This document shows, in pieces, positions 47,682-59,800 of a stretch of 64,000 nt of DNA. Source of the DNA: Fistularia commersonii. Lineage: Eukaryota; Chordata; Actinopteri; Syngnathiformes; Fistulariidae. The notes beneath the pieces are model-generated. The model was given only the letters and a program-made list of their open reading frames with translations. It did no database searches and had not been told where the DNA came from. Numbering within the stretch: position 1 is the first letter of the stretch; the number at the start of each line of letters is the position of its first letter. Made by a program: the position numbers and the translations under genes. The stretch spans positions 7,249,001-7,313,000 of the forward strand of contig JBBMNZ010000007.1 of the NCBI GenBank assembly GCA_037954325.1, written 5' to 3'.

Positions 47682-50600
47682 ATTCCATCTGAAACATTTG
47701 TTTTCTGGTTATTTGATGGATAATTTAAATTCAAAATCATGCAATGCCATTTTTTGGGGGGATTAATTATTCAAAGGGATTCTCAGATCTCATCAAGAAA
47801 ATAAACCTCTGGTCTCAGAAGCGTCCAAAAACCAGGAAGATTCAGAGTGTTTATTATCACATGTACAGTGTAGAAACATGTTTCTCAGCGCATTTGGATA
47901 TATGCTGATAGGAAGAGTGTAAAACTTGTCATAAATGTGATCATAGATAAGAAACATCACATTGCATTACGCGGGATGTCCAGCACCAGCTGGAGGGATG
48001 GATCGTGTGGAGATCGGGGGTCTCCACACAAACCGGCCCTTTAGCATCCGCTAACGCTTGAAGGACCCGGGTCATGTGACCCCGTTCAGCGGAGGCAACC
48101 CCGCATACCTGAGCCCGAAACATCCGAGGACATTTAGGAAAGCTCCGATTTAATGGAAACGAAGGGATGGACTCTTGCCCTCTGGAGGAAGGCTCAGGCA
48201 GCCGGATTGGCCTTTTTTTTTTTTTTCGCGGTTTAGGTTAGAAGCAGACATCTTGATAAGTGCCCAGAACAACCGTGTGGGCTTTCATCGGTCCGCGAAG
48301 GTCAGGCGACCGTCGGCGATCCGCGACGGATGGATGCGCGTGTTGAATACGGGAAAGTTTGCAACGATCATCAAAAGGAGCCTTTCGTCACAATGGAGTC
48401 TGCGGCCGTGGCCCAATTTGGATGAATGTTTCAAAGTGTCGGAGCCTTCAAGGACAGACGAGAAGGAGTGGAAGTCAATCTGGCGAACAGATGCTGCAAA
48501 AATCCACAGTCGGGTGTTCTGTTAATCCCCCGGGACCTCCAATAGAGATACGAAACTATGATATCCGTCTTTACTAGCCCTTCTCCAGGCAGATCTTCTC
48601 ATCTCGATGCAGACACCCAAGGACTCTTATCAGGGATGCTCATCTGTGAGAGGGTCACCGTGGGAGCCTGGACGCTTGCTATCGTCGTCCGCCCCTTCTG
48701 ATGTTTTCTCCCGCGGTCTTAATGACTCGGTTTCGGCCCGATCGAGCGGAGCTCTCCGCCTCCGTCGGCGGAGTCCCCTCCCCGCGCCGCGGCACCCGGG
48801 CGTGCGTTTAATTAGAACCCTCGCAGGAGAACGTAGACGAGTGTTTCTCCAGGAATGTTAATCATTAGCGGGATCCTGGCTGAGCGGCTCTTAACTGTTA
48901 CACAGCGTCGTCGGATTTTTCCTTTTGAAGCCGCGCGGCTCGGAAAAACGCTTCCACGTGTGCGACTCGCCGACTTTTCCTTCCCGGGACGGTCTTCTTC
49001 TCGGGGACGGCGGCAGCCCGTTCCTTCTGCTTCCTCGCCATGTAAGGAAGAGGTTACTTTTTTCCCTCGCCCGGCGTGGAAATGTCACGACGGCTTTCGC
49101 GAGATGCCGAATACCTCCACGGAGACCACACATGGCAGGACTCGCGCTTTACCGATCCCCGGCTTTTGTCGGCGCGAGTGTGTAGTGTAAGAGCGGCCCA
49201 TTCATCCTCGGCCGGCCGTGTTGTAGACAGCCGCAGGCTTTTGTGGGGTAATAGTGTCCTCAAATAAAGGGGCTTCCTCCGTTTAACAGCCCCGGGAGGT
49301 CTGTCGCTCCGCTCTCCATTGTTCCCAATGAGGTCCGGCTTTTACAACTAGGTGAGAGGGTGTCAGGTTGAGTGTGAATTATGATAGCGGTCCCGATCGT
49401 ACACCTCCGCCATGTTTGTGCGGTAGAGACAGCGGTGCACTGACTGCGGACGAAACCATTCGTCGCTTCTAAATCGGCAGTTTGTTTCTATACATAGCCG
49501 GTCACGCAGTACGAGCGTAATCCGCCGCTGAATTAAAGAGGGTCCCAACATGTCTCCGGTCGTGCAGTTCCCCAGAGTACGTGAAGTGAACTTCACTAAA
49601 CTCCTCGTCTTGAGACAAATCCGGGGTTTAGCTGTCGCGCTCGGCCGCCCGCCCGCCCGCCCGCCCGCCCGCCGCTCTGTCAGGACGACACGGTCGGAGG
49701 GGTTAGGAGAAGGTGATGAGAAGGTTAGAAGGGTAACAAGCCCCGCGGCCTGACCCGAGTTTGTCTGCGGCAATCTAGCTAAGTCAATATCAATACGCTG
49801 CCTGCTCCACCAGTTGACCTTTTCCTCCCTCTTTCAAGGCGTAAAAAGGATTGTTGTTACAGTAGAGTGATAGGCTTTTATTGGCCTTTATAACTGAGGC
49901 TTTTGTTGGGCCTGTGTCCTGCTAATACCCGCCGGCGAGTCATTTAAACCTTGAGAATGCCTACTTTTTATAAGGTAGCTCACACACCAGCGAGAGCCGC
50001 TGCTAACAATGGTCATCAATGACACCGAGTTAAAGACTGACCTTCCATTTGCCCCTTCGGCACCCCGGTTTATGACGCGTCTCGGGACTTTCATTTTGCC
50101 CGTTTAAACCGATGACACGAGGCTTCGGCTCACACCGGGATCCATCTCTCGCCCAAGCTCGGGCTCGGACCGGACGCTTTATTTTTCCACACCACCGACG
50201 GGAATCCGGGTTTTATCATCGCGCCGTAGGTTCGGAGGATCCCCGTCCCGTCATTGTCGGGGCGCGCCGGCGGAGGACGACCTCGCCGCCAGCGCGGGGG
50301 GCTGTTTTCACCGTGGTGAGAAGGTGCAGACCAGGTGTTAGGTGCTGTTCGTGTTGTTGCGGCTATGACAGGGGGAGTGGGCCGTAAAGCCCCGGGGCCA
50401 CAGATTTATTGGTCATCTGGCGCTCACCGAGGTCTAGGGTCAGGGATGCACGGCTTAAGCCACATTATATTATTCGACTATCTGGAGTGAACCTTGAACT
50501 GTGAGACGGTGAGGTTTCTTCTAAACAATAGTTATACAACAATTCGGGACGTTAAAATACTTTACCACGCTTTGCTCATTGTGAGAGCCCATTGTCCGTT

Positions 50601-53600
50601 TACAAGTTTAGTGATATGTATTTGTCCTTTTCTCTCCAATCTCCGAGGGAATCAGGAATAGGTCATTGATGCTGAGATTAGCGGCTTAACTTTGCAACAA
50701 AAAAGCAGGATGCCGTGTCGTCCCTCCCCTCAAAGAGTTGCTAATGGGGCCGGGCGGTGAGCCTTTTTGGACGAGCACAAAGGCCTGAGGTTCTGGCGTG
50801 AAAGGGTGCCTTTCCTCCCTGGACTTGGCTGCTACAATGGCTTTGTCCACACACCCGCCCTTCGCCACCATTTAACTGTTTGGAGAATTGCATATTTTCT
50901 ATGCGTATTCTATGTAGCGGCGCTGTTCGCTGAGAAAAAAAACAAACACTTTAATAGTCACTATGTTTGGATATCCCATCAAATCTAAGTATATTTGGAG
51001 GGAAGATGTGCTGTCAATCATGCACAGCCGGAAATAAGCCGTTGAGAAGACAGATTTTGGTGTTTTTTGACATGTTGAGCCGCCCGTTCTGCCTTGAGGA
51101 TATATGCCGTATATGTAGCGTTTAGCCTTTGCCGCTAACGTGGCTTAAAATATATTGTCTCAAGAAGATGCGCACTAAAGCTGTCCGTCAAACGTTGTCG
51201 GATCAGAACGTCAAGGTCACCGGCGTGCGCGTCGACGCCACCCTCGCAAAATGACGCTCTCCTAAATGTTCCCCAAGAAAGCTGTTTGTTTGGTAGATTC
51301 TTTGCACCCCGATCGAATTCTCCGCTGCTCTCGGAAAGAATAATTCAATTCTGCAAACTTGTCTTTTTCGGGTAAGTGACTTTTTGAGGTTTCAATTAAA
51401 CATCCCAAAAAAAAAAAAAAAAGAGGGGGGCAGGTTACAGAAGGTGCAACTGTCCAGAGTTTGACCTGAACCGGTCACTTTTGTTTTCTGAGGCAACAGG
51501 AAGAGACCTCATGCCATGACATTCTTGCCGAGGTAAAGGAGAGGCAAAGGTCAGCTGCAAACTCCTCGGGGAGTTTCACTGGACAGGCAGGTCTGCGCAA
51601 TTGTGTTTTATTGATCAGGTATAAAACTAGAACCACTGTAGTTCTGCGCGCAGTAAAACAGCCTGGATGCCGGAGGCGCTGCTGAATAGCGGCTGATAGT
51701 CACTCTGATTTCTGGCTAAATAACAGATCACTTGCTGGAGTAAGGATTCTACAAGGGTGAGCTTTTCGAGAGTCCAAATCGTTTGAATCGAATTAACCCT
51801 CGGCACGTTAGCCGGGAACCGGCCTTAGTCTTACGGCCTTCAATCCAGGAGAAGGATAAACATGAAGGGAACCCACAGGCGACGGTGCCTATCCAGAGTG
51901 TGCGATAGATCCTATACAGGTTAGCGTCAGGATAATATTCAAACCATCTAATGGGAATGTGTAGTAATGTTAAAAAGCACGTGAAGGAAAAGTAAACCAA
52001 GACGGCGTTAAACCCATTTGGCCGAAATAAACACTTTGCTAACCTGTGGCGTTGTTCGCTAAGAAAGCTAGCAAATAAAGCTAGCAAAATAATAGCTTCT
52101 ATAGCTGTGATTCATCCCTCGAGGCCCGATAGCGTCTCTGATTCAGACCCAAGGATAGGGAGGTTCATAAAAGTGCTTTCTTTGGCTCCATTAGGTCACA
52201 CACTTATTATAAAGTTGTAGTTAGCGAGCCGCTTCCTCCGAAAAAAAAAAAAACCAACAAAAAAACATTTCGGGGCAGGAGAAAGTAAAAAAAAAGAGGC
52301 AAACCGCTGGATAATCAAAGCGTGACTACAACATTCACCACCTTCCCCACATCTTTGAGCTGCTGATAGGAAAAGGGGAAAGAAGAATGTCATGTGAAAG
52401 CTGTTGCGGGTAGGCGGCGGTCGGCGCGGTAACAAGCTCTGCCATTGCTAATGTGCTACTTAAAGGCCCGGTTCCTGCTAGAACTTCACCGGTGGTTCTC
52501 ATTTGGAAGCATATGTCTGAGGTACGGGGGTGGGGGGGAGGGGTCGACGGAGGAGCGACACCCCGCTCCCCCGTGACTGGCTGCGACGAGGATAGAGGGC
52601 TGGGCTTGGGCGGAAGGGGTTAGGGCTGGAGCTGGACAAGGGGAGGGGAAAGTGGTGGAGGAGAGAGACAAGAGTTGGATGACCATCTTGCCGAGGTGTT
52701 CCAAGTACGAGCTCGGACAGCCCTCTCTCAAATTCTGCAGTTTCAGATGTAGTATGGGCCGCTACCGCAGAGGAGATGCTGTGCGAGGCGGCTAGATACT
52801 TCCGTCCTGGGAAACGGCTGACAATCATCCGTGTCTGATATGGAGCCAAGGGGAAGAAGAACCTACTAGGTCTGGATAGAACCGTGATAAGACCCCCTTT
52901 TTCCGCTCGCCTGGTGGACGTTTGCCTACATTGAGGTAAGCTCACCTGGGAGATGACACAGATCTGATGTTTTAGAAGTGCCCGTGTAAAAGTGCGCCGA
53001 GTGATGTTTTTAACGGAAAGTTATGAAATTCACAGTTAGATCATGGAAATTTGGGAAATGTCAAACTCAGATGCCCCGGTTTGCGACGTGAAGGGCATGA
53101 TTTTGATTTTACGATACGAAGGACTGAGCCAGCACGTGATGACAAATCTTAATAGAGTCGGACCGGCCGACGCAGGAGGTCCCTGCTGTGTGACTCCATG
53201 GATATGTCACTCCCATCCATTTGGTCTTTGAAAAACACTCCCGTGGCCTACAGTAACAAGACAAGCGTGCTCCTCTCTGCTGCCCCTGCCTATCTCCCAG
53301 CTGAATTTCCACCTACGTAGCTCCAAACTACAGATTCGTGAAAACAAAAAGTCCCGAGTTGCTATTTCTCTGTTCCCGCAAGGATCCGACTGTCCTGAAA
53401 AAACACTGGTCTGATAGTTGCGGACGGTCACAAGGGAGCCGCTTTTAAATGTCCACGCTGAAATGCTGCTTCTCGAAATGACGACGCGTTTCTCGTCCGC
53501 TGTTGAAAAAAACAGGGCTTGACTCGGTTCACAAGCAGAAATTTTTCGAACAGAAAAATCCTGTTTCCCCCCACCGAGCAGAGCCCGCGATGCCGAGCTG

Positions 53601-56600
53601 GCAGGGGCCAAGTCAAACATGTTGGTCCGGTTCAAACCGACGGAGAACACTGTGTGGAGTTGTGCGCTTGTCCATCATCTAGTCCCTGTAGGAGCGGCTT
53701 TCCTGTGTACACACTAAAAGACTGTAAATCCAGCGTGCACGTGTCGGGACATTCAAGGACTACGGTCAAACCGTTGGTTAAACCTTGGAAAATGTCACAG
53801 AGTTCCTGTTTTGGGAGCCACAAAAGAAAGAATACTGAAATATTGATGAAAATGCCTTCCCCTACTTGTTTGAAGGCTACAAAAGAGCTGTTTCGGACGG
53901 ACCTTTTTGAACCGAGCATCTGATCTGTGCGAGAAGGTCCAGACATGTATGTTCGTCTTTTGCTTTTGGTACATTTGCATGGCTAAAGGTGTCACTCAAG
54001 AACTCGCACAACCTAACCTCCCCATCCTTTGTGGATCTCGTGACATCTACGCATTCCTACTCTTATACATGTCAGACACCTCCCTCCTCCCTCCACTGTA
54101 GGCAGATCATTCAGATATGCAGGCCTGGAGCTCCGCAAGCCATGTTAACAAGCACCTTTACAAAGGAGTCAGGGGCTGTTAAACATTCAGGACTGCAGGG
54201 GTCTGGCCAGTGTGGGAGGAGGCCAGGGCCCCTTGTTGGTGGAACATTTCCAAAAAGCCAACGGTGATGAGTCAGTGAGTTCGGAGTAGTCGACATAAGC
54301 GTGGCTTTGTCGCTCACTTGAGCGCTCCCGTCCGTTAGAAGAGGAAAAAAAAAAAAGGTCTCCGGTCAAACTCGGGAGGTGAGCTGACCGACATCCGAGG
54401 AAATAATTAGCATTCAGGTTTTTTACAAGAAAGGGGCCTTTGCCAGGCATCAAGCTGCGCGCGTCTTGTATTCCTTTTTTCGCGAGCTCGGCTGAAGTTC
54501 AAGCCTGACATTCCTGTGATTCAGAGCCGGCCCTATGAGACGTCCTGGTGGAGACAACGATCAGCACGTGGGATCGGAAGTCTCTCCAACAGATGCGTAC
54601 GCCTGAAAAACGAATCTCAGTTCCTGACCGAACCTGCCCGCGCTTCGGTATCTCCCGCAAGAAACCCTAGCCGCTCTCAAACAAGGCCACATTTTTGCAG
54701 GTTATTTTGGTCTCATTTGCAAGTCAATAGAGGTGAGCAGAGCGAGAGATTGTCTTTCCGCTCACCCCACTCTCCCGGTTGAGGACAGGTTATCTGGGTT
54801 TCAGGGCTTTAACTGTCATGTATGAGATAACACAGCATCTTCAGGAGGAGGAGGAGACAGAGAAGGGCCTTAAAGTGAGATAAACAAGCCCTCCGTGGAA
54901 TAAGCCATGAGTGGATTCCTTCTCAAAGGCGGCATTGTTCCGGGGCACCAGACGCGATTCATGGGACGAGAGGTGAGCCAGTCTGCCCAACTCAACGCTC
55001 TGGGGAATGACGGATTTCTCACCCGTGAATCCGCGACTGCCCGCATTCTGTACCCCAGTCATTTCCCCTATGAAAGCCACGGGTAGATTAGTAATAACGG
55101 CAGAGTTAATCATCCACAGTCACCGCTCGAGGAGGAGCCGGGTCCGAGCATACGGCTGACTAACAGGCTACGCTGCAGGATGTTCCTTCAGCCTCCACTG
55201 ATACGTAGCTTCGTGTGCGCCAACGTCGCAGAGAAACACAAGCTTCACTTCCTGCGGCTTCTAGACGTATATACCATTCCAGGAAAGAGCGCAGATTTTC
55301 TGACCTCTTCACTGTCACGCCTGTGTTCAAAGACCGCGGATCCTGTGTGTCTGGTTTTCTCAGCTGTCTTTCCGCGGCCCTGCCTGCCCTTGCCGACCAC
55401 AGGGGGGCTCAGGAGCAGGGGGGGCGGGCAGGCTGGTGGACACCGGCTGGGCTCCCATGGGCTCCGGCTGGATGGAAACGCCTCATCATCTCCGTGCCAG
55501 GATCTCACTACGTAAAGCCTGAAGTCTTCTACCGATGCTGTTTACATCCGGAACAGTTTTAGATTTAATATGAACCCCTACCAATTTCATTGAGACGGTT
55601 GACTCACAACTCGGTCAGACTTGCGAAGCGACGCTCCGTTGCCACATGTAGCCTAGCTTCATCCAATTACGGTTGGGCTTTATTCCGAGGACGATCTGTT
55701 TTCCGGCCCCGGCTGACACATTTATCGGGCAAAAAGGTCAGAAAACAGAGACGACAAAATATACGGCTATCAAATTAAAGTTCGGCGACGACTAACTTCC
55801 TCGTGAAAAGTTCTTCATGTTTGCCGCCGTATTCGCACGATGCCCTCCGACAAATCTATATCACAATAAGTTACCGCTCCAACCACGATGAAATTATGTT
55901 GGCATTTGTTTCTATGAAGTTCCTGGTGTATTCAGTGGTGTCGCCGGAGTCTCTTGATGACTACGACAGCTAAAACTGTGTCCACCATATCTGTCCACAA
56001 CCCCCTACTGTCCTTCCCTGTCCCAACCACCTCACCTGTCTGGCATTGCTGCGTCCATCTAAAACATCAAAGGGTGATCAGGCATCACTGCAGCAGGTTG
56101 GAAAACAAAAAGACCAAAGCAAAAGGGGGGTTAAAGGGAGAAAACGGTCTTCTGGACATTCCCCATATGGTGTTCCTGCTCTCTTACCAGGCCAGTGTTT
56201 ATCCAGACCTCGGGCTCAACTGGCATCGGGTCCCACGTGGTGGCCTCTCTCTGGAAACGGAAGCGACTCGGGAGGCTAAACCGTTAGCAAATAGGAGGTC
56301 TGCTAGCATTTGTTAACAATTCGCAAGAATGACATCACCTCGTGAAGCTTTAGAAATGTCCCACATGAGAAGGGTGCGCGCTTTACTACCACCGCAACGG
56401 CAGTTTGAGAGGGTATGCCATCTTTATAAGTTTCTTTGTGCAGTCTATACATGAACCATGGAGGCTTACTCAGACACCGTAATGGGATGAGGAGAAGGAC
56501 TGGAGGCGCCGTGAAGAGCTGTAACCGTGTGATTCGGCCGGCGGTTTCATGGCACCGACGTGGCAACGCTTAGGGAGTCAGTTTGTAAGCTTGTTAAAAA

Positions 56601-56671
56601 GATATTCCCTCCCCTGTCTTTGTCGCTCTCATCCTTCTTCCTCCTTCCTTATTCGTCCTCTGTCGATTTAG
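47682..56671. other. Upstream flank or 5' intron of prickle1, no coding exon recognised
   Basis: GC-rich blocks lie around 48.6-49.3 kb and 49.6-50.4 kb, with A runs at 51410-51423 and 52241-52252. The segment ends in the polypyrimidine tract and acceptor at 56600-56671 that precede the first coding exon. Frames up to about 150 codons lack domain signatures. If the 41.9-kb or 44.9-kb donor is used, this is intron. Confidence 0.5.
49645..49673. repeat. (CCCG)n microsatellite
   Basis: About seven CCCG units in a GC-rich segment. Confidence 0.9.
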
Positions 56672-56873
56672 TACGAAGAGTGTAATGAGCCTGGCGAACG
56701 CGCGCACGATGGCGGCCGGCATCCAAGGCGGGGCGCGCCAGCGGGACCTGGCGACGGAGCAGAAAGCCGGCAAGCTGACGTCCGGTTTCCAGCGCAGCTC
56801 CACATCCGATGACGACTCGGGCTGCGCGCTGGAGGAGTACGCCTGGGTCCCACCTGGTCTGAGGCCCGAACAG
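56672..56873 (+). CDS. prickle1: prickle1 first coding exon (13 bp of 5'UTR plus codons 1-63)
   Basis: A long pyrimidine-rich tract ending in TTTAG at 56671 marks an acceptor, so 56672-56684 is 5'UTR and a further upstream exon is required. ATG at 56685 opens MSLANARTMAAG; a second in-frame ATG at 56709 (Met9) has the better Kozak context (A at -3, G at +4) and could be the main start. The exon ends at 56873 before GTGAGC, in phase 0. Residues 35-63 (FQRSSTSDDDSG... to PGLRPEQ) are the conserved start of the PET region. The first 32 residues do not resemble the MPLEMEPKMSKL start of mammalian PRICKLE1. Confidence 0.9.
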
Positions 56874-59800
56874 GTGAGCAGCAATCGGGCGCTATGGATT
56901 ATTCGCTCTGCTCTCGGTATTCATGAGTAAACTCCGAGCAATACTCGGATCGCGCCTCATGTAGCACAGGAAGGAAATGGGAGAAAATGGGAGAAACTTC
57001 TTTCTTGTCTTCTTCTTCTTCTTCTTTCAGCTTTTCCCGTCAGGGGTCGCCACAGCGAGTCAACTTTTTCCATCTAACCCTATTCTCTGTATCCTCCTCT
57101 CTCACACCAACTACCTTCATATCCTCTCTCACCACGTCCATAAATCTTCTCTTTGGTCTTCCTCGAGACCTCTTGCCTGGTAGCACCAATTCCAGCATCC
57201 GTCTACCAATATATCCACTATCCCTCCTCTGTGCATGACCCGACCATCTCAGTCTGGCTTCTCTGACCTTCTCTCCAAAACATCTAACATGTGCCGTTCC
57301 TCTGATAGACTCATTCCTGATCCTATCCATCCTGGTCACTCCCAAAGAGAACCTCAACATCTTCATCTCTGCAACCTCTAGTTCTGCCTGCTGTCTTTTG
57401 GTCATTGAAACAGTTTACAGTTTCTAGTCCATACGTCATCGCTGGTCTCACCACTGTCTTGTACACCTTTCCTTTTATTCTGGCCGATAGTCTTCTATCA
57501 CATAGTGCCCCTGACACTTTTCTCCACCCATTCTTGTACGCGATGTTATTCTTTTCCTTTTAGCTCCTATCTTCAGGGGTTGCTATTTGCGTGTCGACTC
57601 CCTTCACCTGACCCTATGTTCTGCATCCCCTTTTCTCACGCTGACCAACTTTGTCCTCTTTCACTACGTCCGAGAACCACCTGTAAAATACAAACCCGCG
57701 TTGCGCGGAAGAAAAACAAATAGATCCGACCGCGACTCCCTTTCACCAACTCTGGTAGACAGCATGTACGAGACAGAACTACCCATTTCTGAAAACCCTT
57801 TTGCTTGGTTTCTTTGTTCTCCCTTCAGACTTTTCTGTCTACAGTTCAGCCACTTACAGGAAGGATGTATGCGCATTTATTTACAAACTGCGGCGTGCGG
57901 AGATCTGCTTGTGATTATCAGATCTGTTCGGGGGGGGGGGGGGGACTCGGCGGGCCGGGCCAAACTGCTGCTGGCAGTGTTGGAAAAGCAGACCCCCACA
58001 CCACAAACACAGCGGCGGCCTTTAGTTGTGCCTGCGAGGCAGCCAGTACGATGTGGCATTTTCCCCAAACTTGACTGTTCCCCTCTTTCCTCCCAAGTCC
58101 CCTCTTTCCTCTCTCGCTCCCTCCATCCTCCGTTAAACCACAAATGCAAGAGGGGGTGGGAGTGTTGAGCAAGAGGAGCGTGGGTTCCCAAACCCGGAGT
58201 CTTAACACCCAAACATGTAGGGGCCTTTGTTTGGGAAATGCATGGGTCAACTGTAATGCCTTTACTACAGCCATTCCCCTAAATGGGGAGTGTATTATGG
58301 GTCATCATTATAGTGAAGGCAGCACATAGGGCCTGGGAGGTAGCTGATTATTCCTCAGCCACTAGAAAGCTGGATGAGGGGTAATAGCAGCATGAAAGTG
58401 TGCATAATTTATAGTGGGGGGCCACGTTTGGGTGATTGTCGGGGTAAATTGCCGTCGCTCCCCCTCTTTAGACGGCTCGAGCTGCAGGAAGTCCCCCGAC
58501 ACACAGAACAAGCACATCCCACCTCTTTATCTGGCCGGCCGGCAGTAATGTCGCCTGCCTCGTAAAGTTTAGTCTCCAGTGTCGGCCCCAAGGGTCAAAG
58601 TGCCACCAAGGCAAGCTGCTTTGTCCTGTCCCTATAGAGACAAGCTTATGATTGGGAAAATACAACCGCCAAACTTATTTGACCTTTGACCTGTTTTGAC
58701 TTTTTACTGCAGACTTACGAAGAGCATGAGTCCACCATTGTCAACAGTACTATACACGGTTATTGATTTTTTTTTTTAATTTTTTTTTTTTTAAACAAAG
58801 TATTTTTTTAAATACTTTGCAGAACTTCCACACAGCGGATCCGGTCCCAAATAACGCATTGGTTTTCAGGCTCTTTGGAAAGAATTTCGGTTTGCAAATA
58901 TACGCCGCTTTGACCAATCAACCAATCGTGCCGTGTTGCTAAGACGTCTTTGAAAAACAATATCGCAGAAGTGATTGTTTTCCTTCGTACACTATCCGAG
59001 AAAAAAAAAAAAAGAAAAACACCCCAAAAAAAATACAAATCCCCAGAAAATGCAATTACAGGCCTTTTGCCTTGTTTGTAACAAAACGCTGGAAATTTTG
59101 CCCTCCTGCCTCAGGGGAGACCGTGGCAGACGTAGCCTTTTTTATGATTTTGGAGAAGCCAGGACTCGATCTGGCTGTCACAGCAGACGGGAGACAGCAG
59201 GAACACGCATTGCTTAAAAAGACTAACTAAAGGCCGTTTAAGTGGTTGAAAAGGCATCGACGCTTCAGCCGGCAGATTTCACAGCCGGGGCCCTCGGCAA
59301 CATGCGGGGATGTTAAATGCCCCACATTTGTATACACTGTGGAGATTATTGTAATGCTAATCCGAGTTTTCCTGCCGCAGAGATTTCCACAAACATCCAC
59401 AGGCTTAACTCTCGGTCATGTTTCCCGGCAAGGTAGGAATGGCCTTCAGCGACGACTGAAATAAAGGTAGAAAACGCACAGGTGTCCACTGTTGATTCCA
59501 GAATAAGCCAGGCGACCCTCTGCATGAAGAAGAATTTGGTAACCTCATTTTGGCTAATGAATTAGATGAGGCTACTGTGTTATCAGTCACGGCCGACGAC
59601 AATTGGCATTTCTGACTGAGTCATTCAGTTGCAGCCGAAGGACAAAGTATGAGAGTGCGCGTAATTAGATTTTTGTCTGACAAGTCGCATTCTAACGTCA
59701 CAATGTGCCAATGTCCCCAGGTCCAATTATATTTCTCCTGCCTGCCTGAGGACAAGATCCCATACGTGAACAGCCCGGGGGAAAAGTTCAGAATCAAGCA

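Larger units (their letters stand above)
56874..59720 (+). other. prickle1: prickle1 intron between coding exons 1 and 2
   Basis: The 2.85-kb intron begins GTGAGC and ends CCCCAG. It contains two LINE fragments (57014-57700), a G run at 57930-57945, an A/T homopolymer stretch at 58765-58815, and a perfect direct repeat half-site pair TGACCTTTGACCT at 58680-58692. The interval 58140-58720 is repeat-free, mixed-composition sequence that could hold a conserved noncoding element. No coding exon is apparent. Confidence 0.85.
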
